Below, one piece after another: positions 32,888 to 41,499 of a stretch of 64,000 nucleotides of DNA (position 1 is the first letter of the stretch; every line of letters starts with the position of its first letter). The position numbers were made by a program, and so were the translations under genes. Source of the stretch: Actinomadura barringtoniae (GTDB lineage Bacteria > Actinomycetota > Actinomycetes > Streptosporangiales > Streptosporangiaceae). Below the pieces are notes generated by a model that saw only the letters and a program-made list of their open reading frames with translations, had not been told where the DNA came from and searched no databases. The DNA lies in contig NZ_JAGEOJ010000036.1 of assembly GCF_017573505.1 (NCBI RefSeq), forward strand, positions 18,917 to 82,916, read 5' to 3'.

Positions 32888-35758
32888 TTAGCTGCCGTGG
32901 GCCTCCCACCAGGCGGCTGCGGCGTCGGTGGCCAGACCGGTGGTCCACAGGTCGGCCGGGTCGTCCGGCAGCAGACGTTCGCGCACGGCGTCCCTCATGG
33001 GGAAGGACAACTTGGCACCAGTTGCCGGGATATCGGCATCCAGTGCCTCTGCCGGAAACCTGCAGATCGCGACGGCGTCGGCCAGATCGAAGCCCGCACG
33101 TTCCGCCAGGGCGCGAACGGTCGCGGTGGCGTCGATCGGGGCGGGGCCGCGGTCGGTCAGCAGCTGGATGAGCCGCAGAATGCGGTCGGCGCTGGCCCAG
33201 CAGGGGATAGGGGCTCGGGCGGGCTGCCAACCAAACGGCTCCGTTGCGGTGAACGTTCCGTCTGACGTGCACTCCACGGCGGTCGCGGTTCGGTTGTGGC
33301 GCTGGTAGTCCAAGATCAGCAAAGCGCCGTTCGGAGTGCGCCAGAGTTGCCCGGGCGCCGTCTGCTCCAGGTTCTTGTCGGCCATTTGACGTTCGGCGTT
33401 GGACTGCCCCTCGCCATCCGAGGGAGTGAGCCTCAGGACGCGGCAGGCTCCCGCGCCGATCGGAGCGTTCGCCCAGAGGCGCAGAACGTCGAGGATGTCT
33501 TCGCGCAGCGAGTCAGGGGTCCACGGCACAACGGCGGGGAGCGCGTAGCCCGCCAGGGTCTCCAGCTCGACGCCCACGTAACCGCGGGGCGGCAGGGAGA
33601 CCGTTCGGACAAGGTAGGGCTGGTCGGCCGCCGGCTCCTCGGTCGCCGACTCCAGCGCGCGCGCCAGAAGCCGTTGGCGTACGAGCCACCTCGTCCGCGC
33701 CGCGGTGCGCGCGAACGGCAGGTCGGCGGCCGGTGAGACCAGCTCGGGCAGTCCCGAGGGCTGGGGACGGCCGGTCCGATCGCGCAGCTCGATGGCCAGA
33801 AGAAGACACTCGACGGCCGTGCGAGCCGCCGCCGATACGCCATCGCGCAGCGCCGGGACGGTCACCTCGGGCAGCACGGCCTCCAGCGCGTCAGCGGCCG
33901 CACCCGGCCCGGCCAGCGTCGCCTCCAGCAAACGCGCCGCACCCTCGCGATCGAGCCGCCGCAGCGCCGCCGACCCGTCCGGGTCCACCGCGTCACGCCG
34001 TGCCCACCAGCCGGGCGGCGGAACGAGCCCGCCCTTCGTGCTCATGATGGGCGAGAACAGCAGCCGGGCCGTCCGGGTCCCGTCAGGGGCGGTGACCGTG
34101 ATCGCACCGCGGCTCAGCCGGACCTCGCTCGGACCGCCGGCGCCCGGGAACGTCACCTCGGAAGTGCCCGGCGCCTGGGGCCGCGCGGTCGCGGAGCCGG
34201 GGTCCAAAGTCAGCGCCAAAGCCTGGCCCGTCTGCCCTTCGACCCGGAACGTCTGCCAGAGACCGCCCTGGATCCGTGACAGTAGCCCGGTCTTGCCGTC
34301 GTACCAGGGCAGCAGCCCCTCGGGCAGCTGGGGCAGCCGCACCGGCAGAGAATCGTCGCCGCTGACGGACGCCTGGGCGTTCCAGGACCGTTCGGTGACC
34401 GTGAGGTACCCGAGGTGCTGAACGATCGTTCGACCCGACTTCGGGGCCTTGTACGGCGACCCATTGCTGGGCACGCCGAATTCGGCGGGAATGCCACCCC
34501 GTAGGGCGGCCAGCAGGGCGTCCACCGGGTCGGCAGGCTCGAGCCCCTCAGCGATGCCCGGAGCCAGCCTGAGAAGACCACAGCCGGTGAGCCGCACCAA
34601 TTGCTGCAGGGCGTTGTACATGAAAGGAAGGTCCGCGCGCCCCGCGTCCGCCTTCCACCCATCGACGGCTTCGTTCAGCACCTCCCGGGTCTCCGGCAGC
34701 TCCCAGAGCGCCTTGACGGAGGCCTCGTAGTCGACGTTGCCGTAGTAGCCCAGATCGCGAACGAACGCGTTGAGCAGACCGGCGAAACGCTCGCGCCCTT
34801 CAGCCCCGGACGCCACGTCCGCGGCAAGTTGCCCCGCGTCGAAGTTCGAACCCCACCAGCGAGGAGAGTCGGTGGCGGTCTCCCACATGGGAATGATGTG
34901 CCGATAGTCGGGAGGCGGCAGCGCCGGGTCCGTCTCCTCGCCGAAGACCACCTCGGCATTCGGGAACAGCCGTTCCCCGGCCTGGTCGGCGAGCCTCAGC
35001 AGCACAGGCGCAGCGCAACCCCGCCCCGCCGTGCCGAACCACTCCGCCGACAGCTGCGCCCCGGCCCCAGCCTCCGCCAAGGACTCCAGCCACATCTGCC
35101 GGATCTCCTCGGCGACTTCCTCGCCGCTCTCCTCCTCGTGCCGCGCACGGTCGGGCTCGGCGGCGATCAGCAGCTTCATCAGGTCGTCATCGCGTTCGGC
35201 CACCACCGCCAGCGGCTCCCGGGCCGCCGCCCACACCTGATGAGACGCGACGGGCATGAGCCCGGCCCGCAGCAGCCGCTCGGCCAGGAACGCCTCTTCA
35301 TCCCGCTTCTTGATCTTCGCCCCGCGCGCCAGCGTCCGCAGATCAGGGAAGATCCGCGCGTACGGAACGAGCCCGGCATCGAGCCCCGCGCAGATCACCT
35401 CCCGGAACCGCGCGTGCGCCTCCTCCCCGGGCAACTCCGCGGCGAGCGTCTTGGCGTAGTCCCGCAACGCGGCAGGCCCCACCCCACCCACAACCACCAA
35501 TTCAAGGAAGACGCCCTGCACCCGATCAAGATCGAGCAGCGCCGGATGGTCCTTCTCGACCTTGCGCGCCTGCCCGAACGCCCAGAACGCCAGCTCGCTC
35601 TCCCCGGCCGCCACCAGCTCCCGGCAGGCCTGCTCGAAGAAGAGCGCCACATCGCCCGCGGGCAACGGGCTCGCGGCCTTGGTCAGCATCTTCTTGGCGC
35701 CCGTGGGCCCGGCTGCGGCAAGGTCCGTCGTTGCCGGCAGCTGCGGAAACTGAGTCAT
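32888..35758 (-). CDS. Large uncharacterised protein (956 aa)
   Basis: A 956-aa soluble protein of normal actinomycete codon use, so certainly coding. It starts MTQFPQLPATTDLAAAGPTG. The first ~330 residues are helical (RELVAAGESELAFWAFGQAR, LRDYAKTLAAELPGEEAHAR), suggesting TPR-like helices. The middle (WYDGKTGLLSRIQGGLWQTF) and C-terminal parts are mixed alpha/beta with no motif I can assign. Similar very long proteins are annotated as DNA-binding or hypothetical in this order, but I cannot verify that. It lies 87 bp downstream of zwf on the same strand. Confidence 0.8.
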   Translation of the reverse strand: MTQFPQLPATTDLAAAGPTGAKKMLTKAASPLPAGDVALFFEQACRELVAAGESELAFWAFGQARKVEKDHPALLDLDRVQGVFLELVVVGGVGPAALRDYAKTLAAELPGEEAHARFREVICAGLDAGLVPYARIFPDLRTLARGAKIKKRDEEAFLAERLLRAGLMPVASHQVWAAAREPLAVVAERDDDLMKLLIAAEPDRARHEEESGEEVAEEIRQMWLESLAEAGAGAQLSAEWFGTAGRGCAAPVLLRLADQAGERLFPNAEVVFGEETDPALPPPDYRHIIPMWETATDSPRWWGSNFDAGQLAADVASGAEGRERFAGLLNAFVRDLGYYGNVDYEASVKALWELPETREVLNEAVDGWKADAGRADLPFMYNALQQLVRLTGCGLLRLAPGIAEGLEPADPVDALLAALRGGIPAEFGVPSNGSPYKAPKSGRTIVQHLGYLTVTERSWNAQASVSGDDSLPVRLPQLPEGLLPWYDGKTGLLSRIQGGLWQTFRVEGQTGQALALTLDPGSATARPQAPGTSEVTFPGAGGPSEVRLSRGAITVTAPDGTRTARLLFSPIMSTKGGLVPPPGWWARRDAVDPDGSAALRRLDREGAARLLEATLAGPGAAADALEAVLPEVTVPALRDGVSAAARTAVECLLLAIELRDRTGRPQPSGLPELVSPAADLPFARTAARTRWLVRQRLLARALESATEEPAADQPYLVRTVSLPPRGYVGVELETLAGYALPAVVPWTPDSLREDILDVLRLWANAPIGAGACRVLRLTPSDGEGQSNAERQMADKNLEQTAPGQLWRTPNGALLILDYQRHNRTATAVECTSDGTFTATEPFGWQPARAPIPCWASADRILRLIQLLTDRGPAPIDATATVRALAERAGFDLADAVAICRFPAEALDADIPATGAKLSFPMRDAVRERLLPDDPADLWTTGLATDAAAAWWEAHGS

Positions 35759-35845
35759 CGCGTCCTTCGTCCCTGGATCTCCTGAACGACCATGAAACCC
35801 TGCGACGGCAGCACCACGTGATCGGTTCCGCGGAACGAGAAAGGG

Positions 35846-37216
35846 TCAGTCGAAGGTGGTGGAGATTTCGTGCCAGCCACCGGGAACGAGGTCGGTGGCC
35901 TCGTCCGGTCCCCAGGTGCCCTTGGCGTAGGGGAAGGGCTGGGTGGGGAGGTCGAGGATGGGCTGGATGATGCGCCAGGACTCCTCGGCCAGGTCGAAGC
36001 GGACGAAGCGGCGGGGGTCGCCGGTCATCGCGTCGGTGAGGATGCGCTGGTAGGCCGCTTCCATCGGGCCCAGGACCTTGGTGAAGTCCACGCTGAGCGG
36101 GACCTGCCGGGTGCTGTCGCGACCGGGGATCTTGGCGAGAAGGTCGAACGTGACGCCCGCGTCGGGCTGGATGCGGAAGCGGATCAGATTGGGCGCCGGG
36201 GCGCCGTCGAAGAAGGTGATGGGCGGGGTGCGGAGCTGGGCGACGACCTCCAGGTCGGTGGTGCCCAGTCCCTTGCCGGAGCGGATGTAGAACGGGACGT
36301 CGGCCCAGCGCCAGTTGTTGATGCGCAGGCGCAGTGCCGCGTAGGTCTCGGTGGTCGAGCCCTCGCGGACGCCTTCGGTGCCCAGGTAGCCGTCGTACTG
36401 GCCGCGGACGACGTCGTCGGGGTCGACGGCCTCGACGGCGCGCAGCACCCGCCACTTCTCGTCGATGAAGGCGCGCGCGTCGGTCGACGGCGGCGTGTCC
36501 ATGGCCAGGAGCGCGAGGATCTGCAGAAGGTGGTTCTGGACGACGTCGCGGATCGTGCCGTTGGCGTCGTAGAACGAGCCGCGGTCGGAGACGTCGAAGT
36601 CTTCGGCCATCGTGATCTGCACGTTGTCGACGTAGTGCCGGTTCCAGATCGGCTCCAGCAGCATGTTCTCGAACCGGAACATCAGCAGGTCCTCGATCGG
36701 CTCCTTGCCCAGGAAGTGGTCGACGCGCCTCAGGTGGTCCTCGTCGAAGAACTCCAGCAGCTCGGCGTTCAGTGCCCGCGCCGACTCCAGGTCCTTGCCG
36801 AACGGCTTCTCGACGACCATCCGGGCGTTCTTGTTCAGGCCGACCTTCGCCAGGCCCGCGGCGACCGTCGCGAACAGCGAGGGAGGAACCGCCAGATAGT
36901 GGGTGAGGAATCCCGCGTCGCCGACCTCGCCACGGATCGCCTCGAAGGTGGCGCCGTCGGAGTAGTCGCCCGCGACGAGCCGGATATTCCGGACGAACTT
37001 CTCGAACGCCTCCTCGTCCAGCTTGTCGTGCTTGGCCTCGCACGACTCACGCACCCGACCGCGCAGCCCGGCCAGGTCGAGGTCGGTCTTGGCGACCCCC
37101 ACGATCGGCTGGTCCAGCACCCCGTCCGCCGTCAGCCGGTACAACGCCGGCAGCAGCATCTTGTACGCCAGATTCCCGGTGATCCCGAACAGCACCAACG
37201 CATCGGCCCGCTCCAT
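35846..37216 (-). CDS. zwf: Glucose-6-phosphate dehydrogenase
   Basis: A 456-aa enzyme of the oxidative pentose-phosphate pathway, converting glucose-6-phosphate to 6-phosphogluconolactone with NAD(P). It has the Rossmann start LVLFGITGNLAYKMLLPALY, EKPFGKDLESA, and the substrate motif RRVDHFLGKEPIEDLLMFRF with catalytic His. ATG 37216 follows GGAGAGGGGG. The nucleotide-binding motif GITGNLA is a variant of the common GASGDL(A/S). No pgl, opcA, tal or gnd gene is adjacent, so it lies outside the usual cluster. Confidence 0.95.
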   Translation of the reverse strand: MERADALVLFGITGNLAYKMLLPALYRLTADGVLDQPIVGVAKTDLDLAGLRGRVRESCEAKHDKLDEEAFEKFVRNIRLVAGDYSDGATFEAIRGEVGDAGFLTHYLAVPPSLFATVAAGLAKVGLNKNARMVVEKPFGKDLESARALNAELLEFFDEDHLRRVDHFLGKEPIEDLLMFRFENMLLEPIWNRHYVDNVQITMAEDFDVSDRGSFYDANGTIRDVVQNHLLQILALLAMDTPPSTDARAFIDEKWRVLRAVEAVDPDDVVRGQYDGYLGTEGVREGSTTETYAALRLRINNWRWADVPFYIRSGKGLGTTDLEVVAQLRTPPITFFDGAPAPNLIRFRIQPDAGVTFDLLAKIPGRDSTRQVPLSVDFTKVLGPMEAAYQRILTDAMTGDPRRFVRFDLAEESWRIIQPILDLPTQPFPYAKGTWGPDEATDLVPGGWHEISTTFD

Positions 37217-37392
37217 CGCCGGCCCCCCTCTCCTCGGCCTCACAGCTTGCCGTCCCAGCCTCACAGCTTGCCGTCTAGGCCATCCCGTGAACAAGCGCCC
37301 CGCAGGCCACTCAGTCCTCAGCCGCAATCGGAACCCGCCGTCCAGCCCCCCCAGAGAGCGGCCCCATCCAGCTCCATGCCCAGAAAAACACA
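37217..37392. other. zwf upstream region with 17-bp direct repeat
   Basis: CCTCACAGCTTGCCGTC occurs twice (near 37239 and 37259). On the minus strand each copy reads GACGGCAAGCTGTGA, an Asp-Gly-Lys-Leu-stop string, as if the tail of a vanished minus-strand gene had been duplicated. No gene is called. Confidence 0.45.
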
Positions 37393-37419
37393 AAACGCCA
37401 GGTCATTGACCTGGCGTTT
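37393..37419 (-). terminator. Rho-independent terminator (perfect 13-bp stem)
   Basis: AAACGCCAGGTCA and TGACCTGGCGTTT flank a single-base centre. On the minus strand the stem is followed by TTTTGTGTTTTT, so it terminates minus-strand transcripts. There is no minus-strand protein gene directly upstream, only the tRNA-like fragment at 37434. Terminators of this shape commonly follow tRNA genes in actinomycetes. Confidence 0.8.
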
Positions 37420-37433
37420 CAGTGAAAAAGGAG

Positions 37434-37446
37434 TGTGTCCGAGGGG
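37434..37446 (-). other. Possible tRNA 3'-end fragment (att-like site)
   Basis: On the minus strand the sequence reads CCCCTCGGACACA directly before a T-rich stretch and the terminator. That looks like the 3' acceptor strand of a Leu-type tRNA, but no anticodon or 5' arm lies upstream. This is what remains when an element integrates into a tRNA 3' end and the intact tRNA is moved to the other end of the insert. The match is only 13 nt. Confidence 0.35.
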
Positions 37447-37664
37447 TGATCACACCCGACCGCACATGGCCCGCATGGTGCCCGATCGGTGATCGCTACC
37501 GGATCACAGTTGGGACCTAGTGGGATCAAGTATCGTGCCTTGCGGCTAGCTTGATCGTTTCGCTCTCTCCAGTCCGGCGACACGTGACATGTCGGCTGAG
37601 TGTCGCTGGGTAGCTGTCCGGGCTCTATCGCGCTTGTCGCGGGTTCGGCTCGGATACTGGAATC

Positions 37665-38108
37665 TCAGACCGGGTGAGAGTGTCGTTGCCGAGATGCTTC
37701 GGGGCGCCGTGAACGTCTGAGGAAGCGCCGCACTCTACGGTCATCATCGTCGGTACACACGAGTGGCACATCACCCTGCCACTCGAGGTGGACCCTGGGG
37801 GGCTCACCGTGGCTGGGTCGTCGCGCACTATGGAAGCCGAAAGTCACAGCTGCCTGGACTGCTTCTTCTATGCGGGCCTGCTGATCGCGGTCAACGTCGG
37901 GCTTGTGGTGGCGCGTTGCGTCTTGCACCTTGTCCTCAAGATGGTCGATGTCGAACGCGGCCTTGGCTTCCCCCAGGGAAGCTGAAACCCGAGTGACGTG
38001 CTCGATGAGCTGCCTGAGCGGATCACGGAAGATCCACCCAAGGATGAGCACAACGAGAGGCCACGCGAGCCGGTCCAAGACCGAGTCAATGAACTGGAGA
38101 GTGTCCAC
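37665..38108 (-). CDS. Small membrane protein, hypothetical
   Basis: A 147-aa ORF starting at GTG 38108. Its N terminus has one hydrophobic helix (DRLAWPLVVLILGWIFRDPL), then an amphipathic, charged stretch (EHVTRVSASLGEAKAAFDID) and a hydrophilic Arg-rich tail. Stand-alone proteins with a similar helix-plus-coil layout occur near defence genes, but no family is certain. The ribosome site is weak. First gene inside the proposed island. Confidence 0.5.
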   Translation of the reverse strand: MDTLQFIDSVLDRLAWPLVVLILGWIFRDPLRQLIEHVTRVSASLGEAKAAFDIDHLEDKVQDATRHHKPDVDRDQQARIEEAVQAAVTFGFHSARRPSHGEPPRVHLEWQGDVPLVCTDDDDRRVRRFLRRSRRPEASRQRHSHPV

Positions 38109-38726
38109 GACGCCAGGCTTGCACGGGGATGTCCATGCATGTTGGCGTTTCGCGAGCCACTCCCATTCCGAAATCGGCCACTCGGGGCGCCCTCGAATCC
38201 AAACCTCCGCACTCCTGACAGGTCGGCTGCCGACTGTCGTTACGGGTTGCTGCTAGGCGCATCATCGATGTTGGGGACTGCCGCGCGCACCGGGGCTACG
38301 AGGCTCTTTGACGTGAGCCGGAGTGGCTCGACCAAGACCTTGAGAGGGTCGGCCAGTCAAGTCCCGCGTCCCTGTGAAGGAGAGGGGGCCGCCCCAGATG
38401 CGGTTGACCACAGGTGACGAGTGTCGCAGATACACGCACTCACGTTCTCCCGCCGACCCCTTTGGACGGAGATCTCATCAACTGTCGGTGCCCGTCGGTA
38501 ACCTCGCTTCCGAGCGTGTCCTGCATATCTCGGTTCGGCGGCGATCGGCCTCGGCGGCCGCAGCCTCAAGGCACGGAGGAGTTGTCGGTGGTGGATGTCC
38601 CAGCACTCCGCTATGCGAACGCGGATCTACCACCTGCAGATCCGCGCCACCCGCATAATTGAGCGACCAGCAGGAACGTCAAGGCCCTCGGGTCGCCATC
38701 TCTGACGAGCAAGGACACCCCGACTG
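38109..38726. other. Gene-free stretch upstream of hsdM
   Basis: About 600 bp with no convincing coding sequence; open frames here are short with unlike codon use. It presumably holds the hsd promoter and the dyad at 38620. Confidence 0.6.
38620..38646. promoter_or_regulatory. Perfect 9-bp inverted repeat before hsdMSR
   Basis: CGCGGATCT-(9 nt)-AGATCCGCG, 81 bp upstream of the hsdM start. It could be an operator for the restriction-modification operon or a short terminator insulating it. Confidence 0.5.
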
Positions 38727-40301
38727 ATGCCAGTGACCCAGCAGGAGATCGAGAACCGGTTGTGGGACGCCGCCGACGAGCTGCGCGTGGCGATGCCCGA
38801 AGCGCAATACGCCTCTGTCATCTTCCCGCTGATGTTCTGGAAGTACCTGTCGGACACCTGGGAGCACCAGCACGAGGAGTTCCTGGCCGACAACGAGGGT
38901 CTGGACGACTTGTCCGCCGAGGAAGCCCACGAGATCGAGTACCGTGACTACCAGTCGTTCGAGATCCCGATCATCCACCCGGGCACCGTCCAGAAGCGTC
39001 GCGCCTCCTGGACATCCATCCTCGCGACCATCACCCAACCCGGCCTTGGTAAGCGCGTCCGCGCCTCCCTGCAAGCCATCGAGACGGCCAACCCGGACAA
39101 GTTCTCCCGCATCTTCGGATCCATGACCTGGACCTCCGAAGAAGTGCTGCCGGGAGAGGCGCTGGCCGCGGTCATGCAGGCGATGGACCGAACCCCGAAG
39201 ATGCACGAGGGCAACATGTCCCACGACGTCCTCGGTGGAGCATATGAGTACCTGCTGAAGAGATTCTCCGACGGATCCGGCACCCGAGCCGGGCAGTTCT
39301 TCACCCCACGTGAGGTCGTCGAACTGATCATCAAGGTCGTGGACCCCACGGGCTACGAGTCCGTCTACGACCCGACCTGCGGATCGGGCGGAATGCTCAT
39401 CGCCTCCGCGAACCTCCTTAAGGCCCACGGCGGGCGTGGTTACACACTCAAGTTGTACGGACAGGAAGCCGTACCGGACACTGCGGGTGTGGCTCGCATG
39501 AACCTCTTCATGCACAACCTCACCCAGTTCAAGGTCGAGGTCGGCGACACCCTGAAGGATCCGCGCTTCAAGAAGCCGGACGGATCCGTCGCTCAGTTCA
39601 ATGTGATCGTCGCGAACCCGCCCTACAGCCTGAAATGGAAGCCCTGGACCAATGATCCGCGCGCCCTCGGCGGGATGGCTCCGCAGTCGTCGGCGGACTG
39701 GGCGTTCGTACAGCACATGATCGCCAGCATGGACCCGAAGAAGGGACGCGCCGGTATCGTATTGCCCCACGGTGTCCTCTTCCGCGGCGGGCAGGAAGCA
39801 GCCGTCCGCCGGCGTGTTTTGAAAGACGATCTTCTAGAAGCTGTGATCGGTTTGCCGGCGAATCTCTTTTATTCGACTTCCATTCCGACCTGCATCCTGG
39901 TGTTCCGTGCCCCCTGCACCAAGGCTGAGGAGCGTCGCGACGGGGTGCTGTTCGTTGACGCCTCCAATCGATTCACCAAGGCCAAGAATCGCAACATCCT
40001 GACCGAGGCCGATATCGCCGACGTCGTGACCGCTTACCACTTGAAATCCGACGCAGACGGCAACCCGGTGGACCCCGATGGAGAGGGCGGACTTGCGGCG
40101 CGATTTGTCCCCATCACGGAGATCGCGGCGAACGAATATGACCTCAACATCGGCCGTTACATCAAGCAGGCCGCCGCCGAGCAGGAAGACCTCGGCACCC
40201 TCATCGAGGCGTACAACGTCGCCCGAGCAGAGCGGCAGAAGGCTGAACAGCGCATGCTCGCCGTCTTGGCTGCCGCGGGGATCGAGGGCTTCGATGAGTG
40301 A
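38727..40301 (+). CDS. hsdM: Type I restriction-modification DNA methyltransferase subunit
   Basis: A 524-aa N6-adenine methyltransferase. The N-terminal HsdM_N domain (QQEIENRLWDAADELRVAMP) is followed by the methylase with GQFFTPREVVELIIKVVDPT, SAM motif I YDPTCGSGGMLIASANL and catalytic NPPY (VIVANPPYSLKW). It works as M2S for methylation and R2M2S for restriction. It overlaps hsdS by 8 bp. ATG 38727 is taken as start; family length is normal. Confidence 0.95.
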   Translation: MPVTQQEIENRLWDAADELRVAMPEAQYASVIFPLMFWKYLSDTWEHQHEEFLADNEGLDDLSAEEAHEIEYRDYQSFEIPIIHPGTVQKRRASWTSILATITQPGLGKRVRASLQAIETANPDKFSRIFGSMTWTSEEVLPGEALAAVMQAMDRTPKMHEGNMSHDVLGGAYEYLLKRFSDGSGTRAGQFFTPREVVELIIKVVDPTGYESVYDPTCGSGGMLIASANLLKAHGGRGYTLKLYGQEAVPDTAGVARMNLFMHNLTQFKVEVGDTLKDPRFKKPDGSVAQFNVIVANPPYSLKWKPWTNDPRALGGMAPQSSADWAFVQHMIASMDPKKGRAGIVLPHGVLFRGGQEAAVRRRVLKDDLLEAVIGLPANLFYSTSIPTCILVFRAPCTKAEERRDGVLFVDASNRFTKAKNRNILTEADIADVVTAYHLKSDADGNPVDPDGEGGLAARFVPITEIAANEYDLNIGRYIKQAAAEQEDLGTLIEAYNVARAERQKAEQRMLAVLAAAGIEGFDE

Positions 40302-41496
40302 CGGCTATCCACTTCGTCCGCTCGGAGAACTGATGCGCCTCGACATCGAGCGCACACCGATGATGCCTGCAACCACCTACCGTCTGGCCGGGGTCCTAAA
40401 CGCAGGACAGGGGCTTGTCGCCAAAGGCGAACTCGACGGCGGAGCAACAGAGTACGCGGCAATGAACGTGCTGCGTGTCGACCAGGTCGTGATGCGAAAA
40501 CTGACCGCGTGGGAAGGCCCGATCACCGTAGTACCCGCCGAGTTCGACGGATTCGTCGTCAGCAATGAGTTCCCGACATTCACTCTTGGTCCAGAACTGG
40601 TGCCCGACTGGATGAGGCACCTCTGCCGCTCGCCACGACTGTGGGCAGAAATGAAAAACCGAGTGAGTGGGACAGTCCAACGGCGCAAGCGCCTCAACCC
40701 AGAGCAACTCTTGCAGATCCGACTCCCGATCCCGCCCCGAGGGGTACAAACGGGGATCGTCGAGGTGCTCGACGCAGTTGACGACCAGATCGCCACACTT
40801 GAGGCTGAGGCTGAGGCTGCGACGCGGGTCAGGAATGGCCTGCTGGGTGAGTTCGCAGGTGATGCCAGCACTGACACGAAGCCGCTCGGGGAACTCTGCC
40901 CCGTGATCGGCTCGGGGCCCTCCTGGGCAGCCAAGGATGAGTTTCCCGTTCCGCCAGATGCAGGGTGGACGGTCCTGAAGATCACCAACACGAAGCCCGA
41001 CGGGTCTATCGACCTGAGCAAGTTGTCCTATGTGGTGGGGCTACCGGCCCACACAAAGATCATCGGGCCGACAAGTCTGGTCATGATCCGCACTAACGGA
41101 AACCGGAAGCGGATCGGCAATGTCTACCTCCCGCCGGAGGCGCTTCACGGGGCAGCAGTGTCCGCCTTTCAGTTCATCCTGGACGCTACTGACGTCGATA
41201 CGAGGGACTACCTCTACCTCGTACTCCGCAGCCCGAGAATCCAGAACCAGATGAGTGAATCCGCTAGCGGAAGCACTGGGCTTGGGAATCTCGCAGTCCG
41301 GTGGCTGAAAACGCTCGAGATTCCCTGGCCCGACGCTGATGTCCGGGAGATCCAGGTCGAATCGGTACGGGTCATCGACGCCAAGATTGTGGCAGTCCGC
41401 GCCGAGGCTGGCCGACTCCGCAGCGTCCGTGCGCGACTCCTGGCAGGGCTGTTGGACCGGACCGTCGAGATTGAGTCTGCCGAACTGGAGGCCTGA
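40294..41496 (+). CDS. hsdS: Type I restriction-modification specificity subunit
   Basis: A 400-aa DNA-recognition subunit with two target-recognition domains (starting about SDGYPLRPLGELMRLDIERT and TKPLGELCPVIGSG) separated and followed by conserved helices (VQTGIVEVLDAVDDQIATLE; SVRVIDAKIVAVRAEAGRLR). The two TRDs define a bipartite target that cannot be read from sequence alone. ATG 40294 lies inside the hsdM end. Confidence 0.93.
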   Translation: MSDGYPLRPLGELMRLDIERTPMMPATTYRLAGVLNAGQGLVAKGELDGGATEYAAMNVLRVDQVVMRKLTAWEGPITVVPAEFDGFVVSNEFPTFTLGPELVPDWMRHLCRSPRLWAEMKNRVSGTVQRRKRLNPEQLLQIRLPIPPRGVQTGIVEVLDAVDDQIATLEAEAEAATRVRNGLLGEFAGDASTDTKPLGELCPVIGSGPSWAAKDEFPVPPDAGWTVLKITNTKPDGSIDLSKLSYVVGLPAHTKIIGPTSLVMIRTNGNRKRIGNVYLPPEALHGAAVSAFQFILDATDVDTRDYLYLVLRSPRIQNQMSESASGSTGLGNLAVRWLKTLEIPWPDADVREIQVESVRVIDAKIVAVRAEAGRLRSVRARLLAGLLDRTVEIESAELEA

Positions 41497-41499
41497 CAG

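Noticed and set aside
35870..37492. 540-aa plus-strand frame opposite zwf
   Set aside because: Antisense shadow of the well-conserved glucose-6-phosphate dehydrogenase.
37434..37520. A complete tRNA gene on the minus strand
   Set aside because: Only a possible 3' acceptor strand is present; no T-arm, anticodon arm or 5' acceptor strand could be found upstream.
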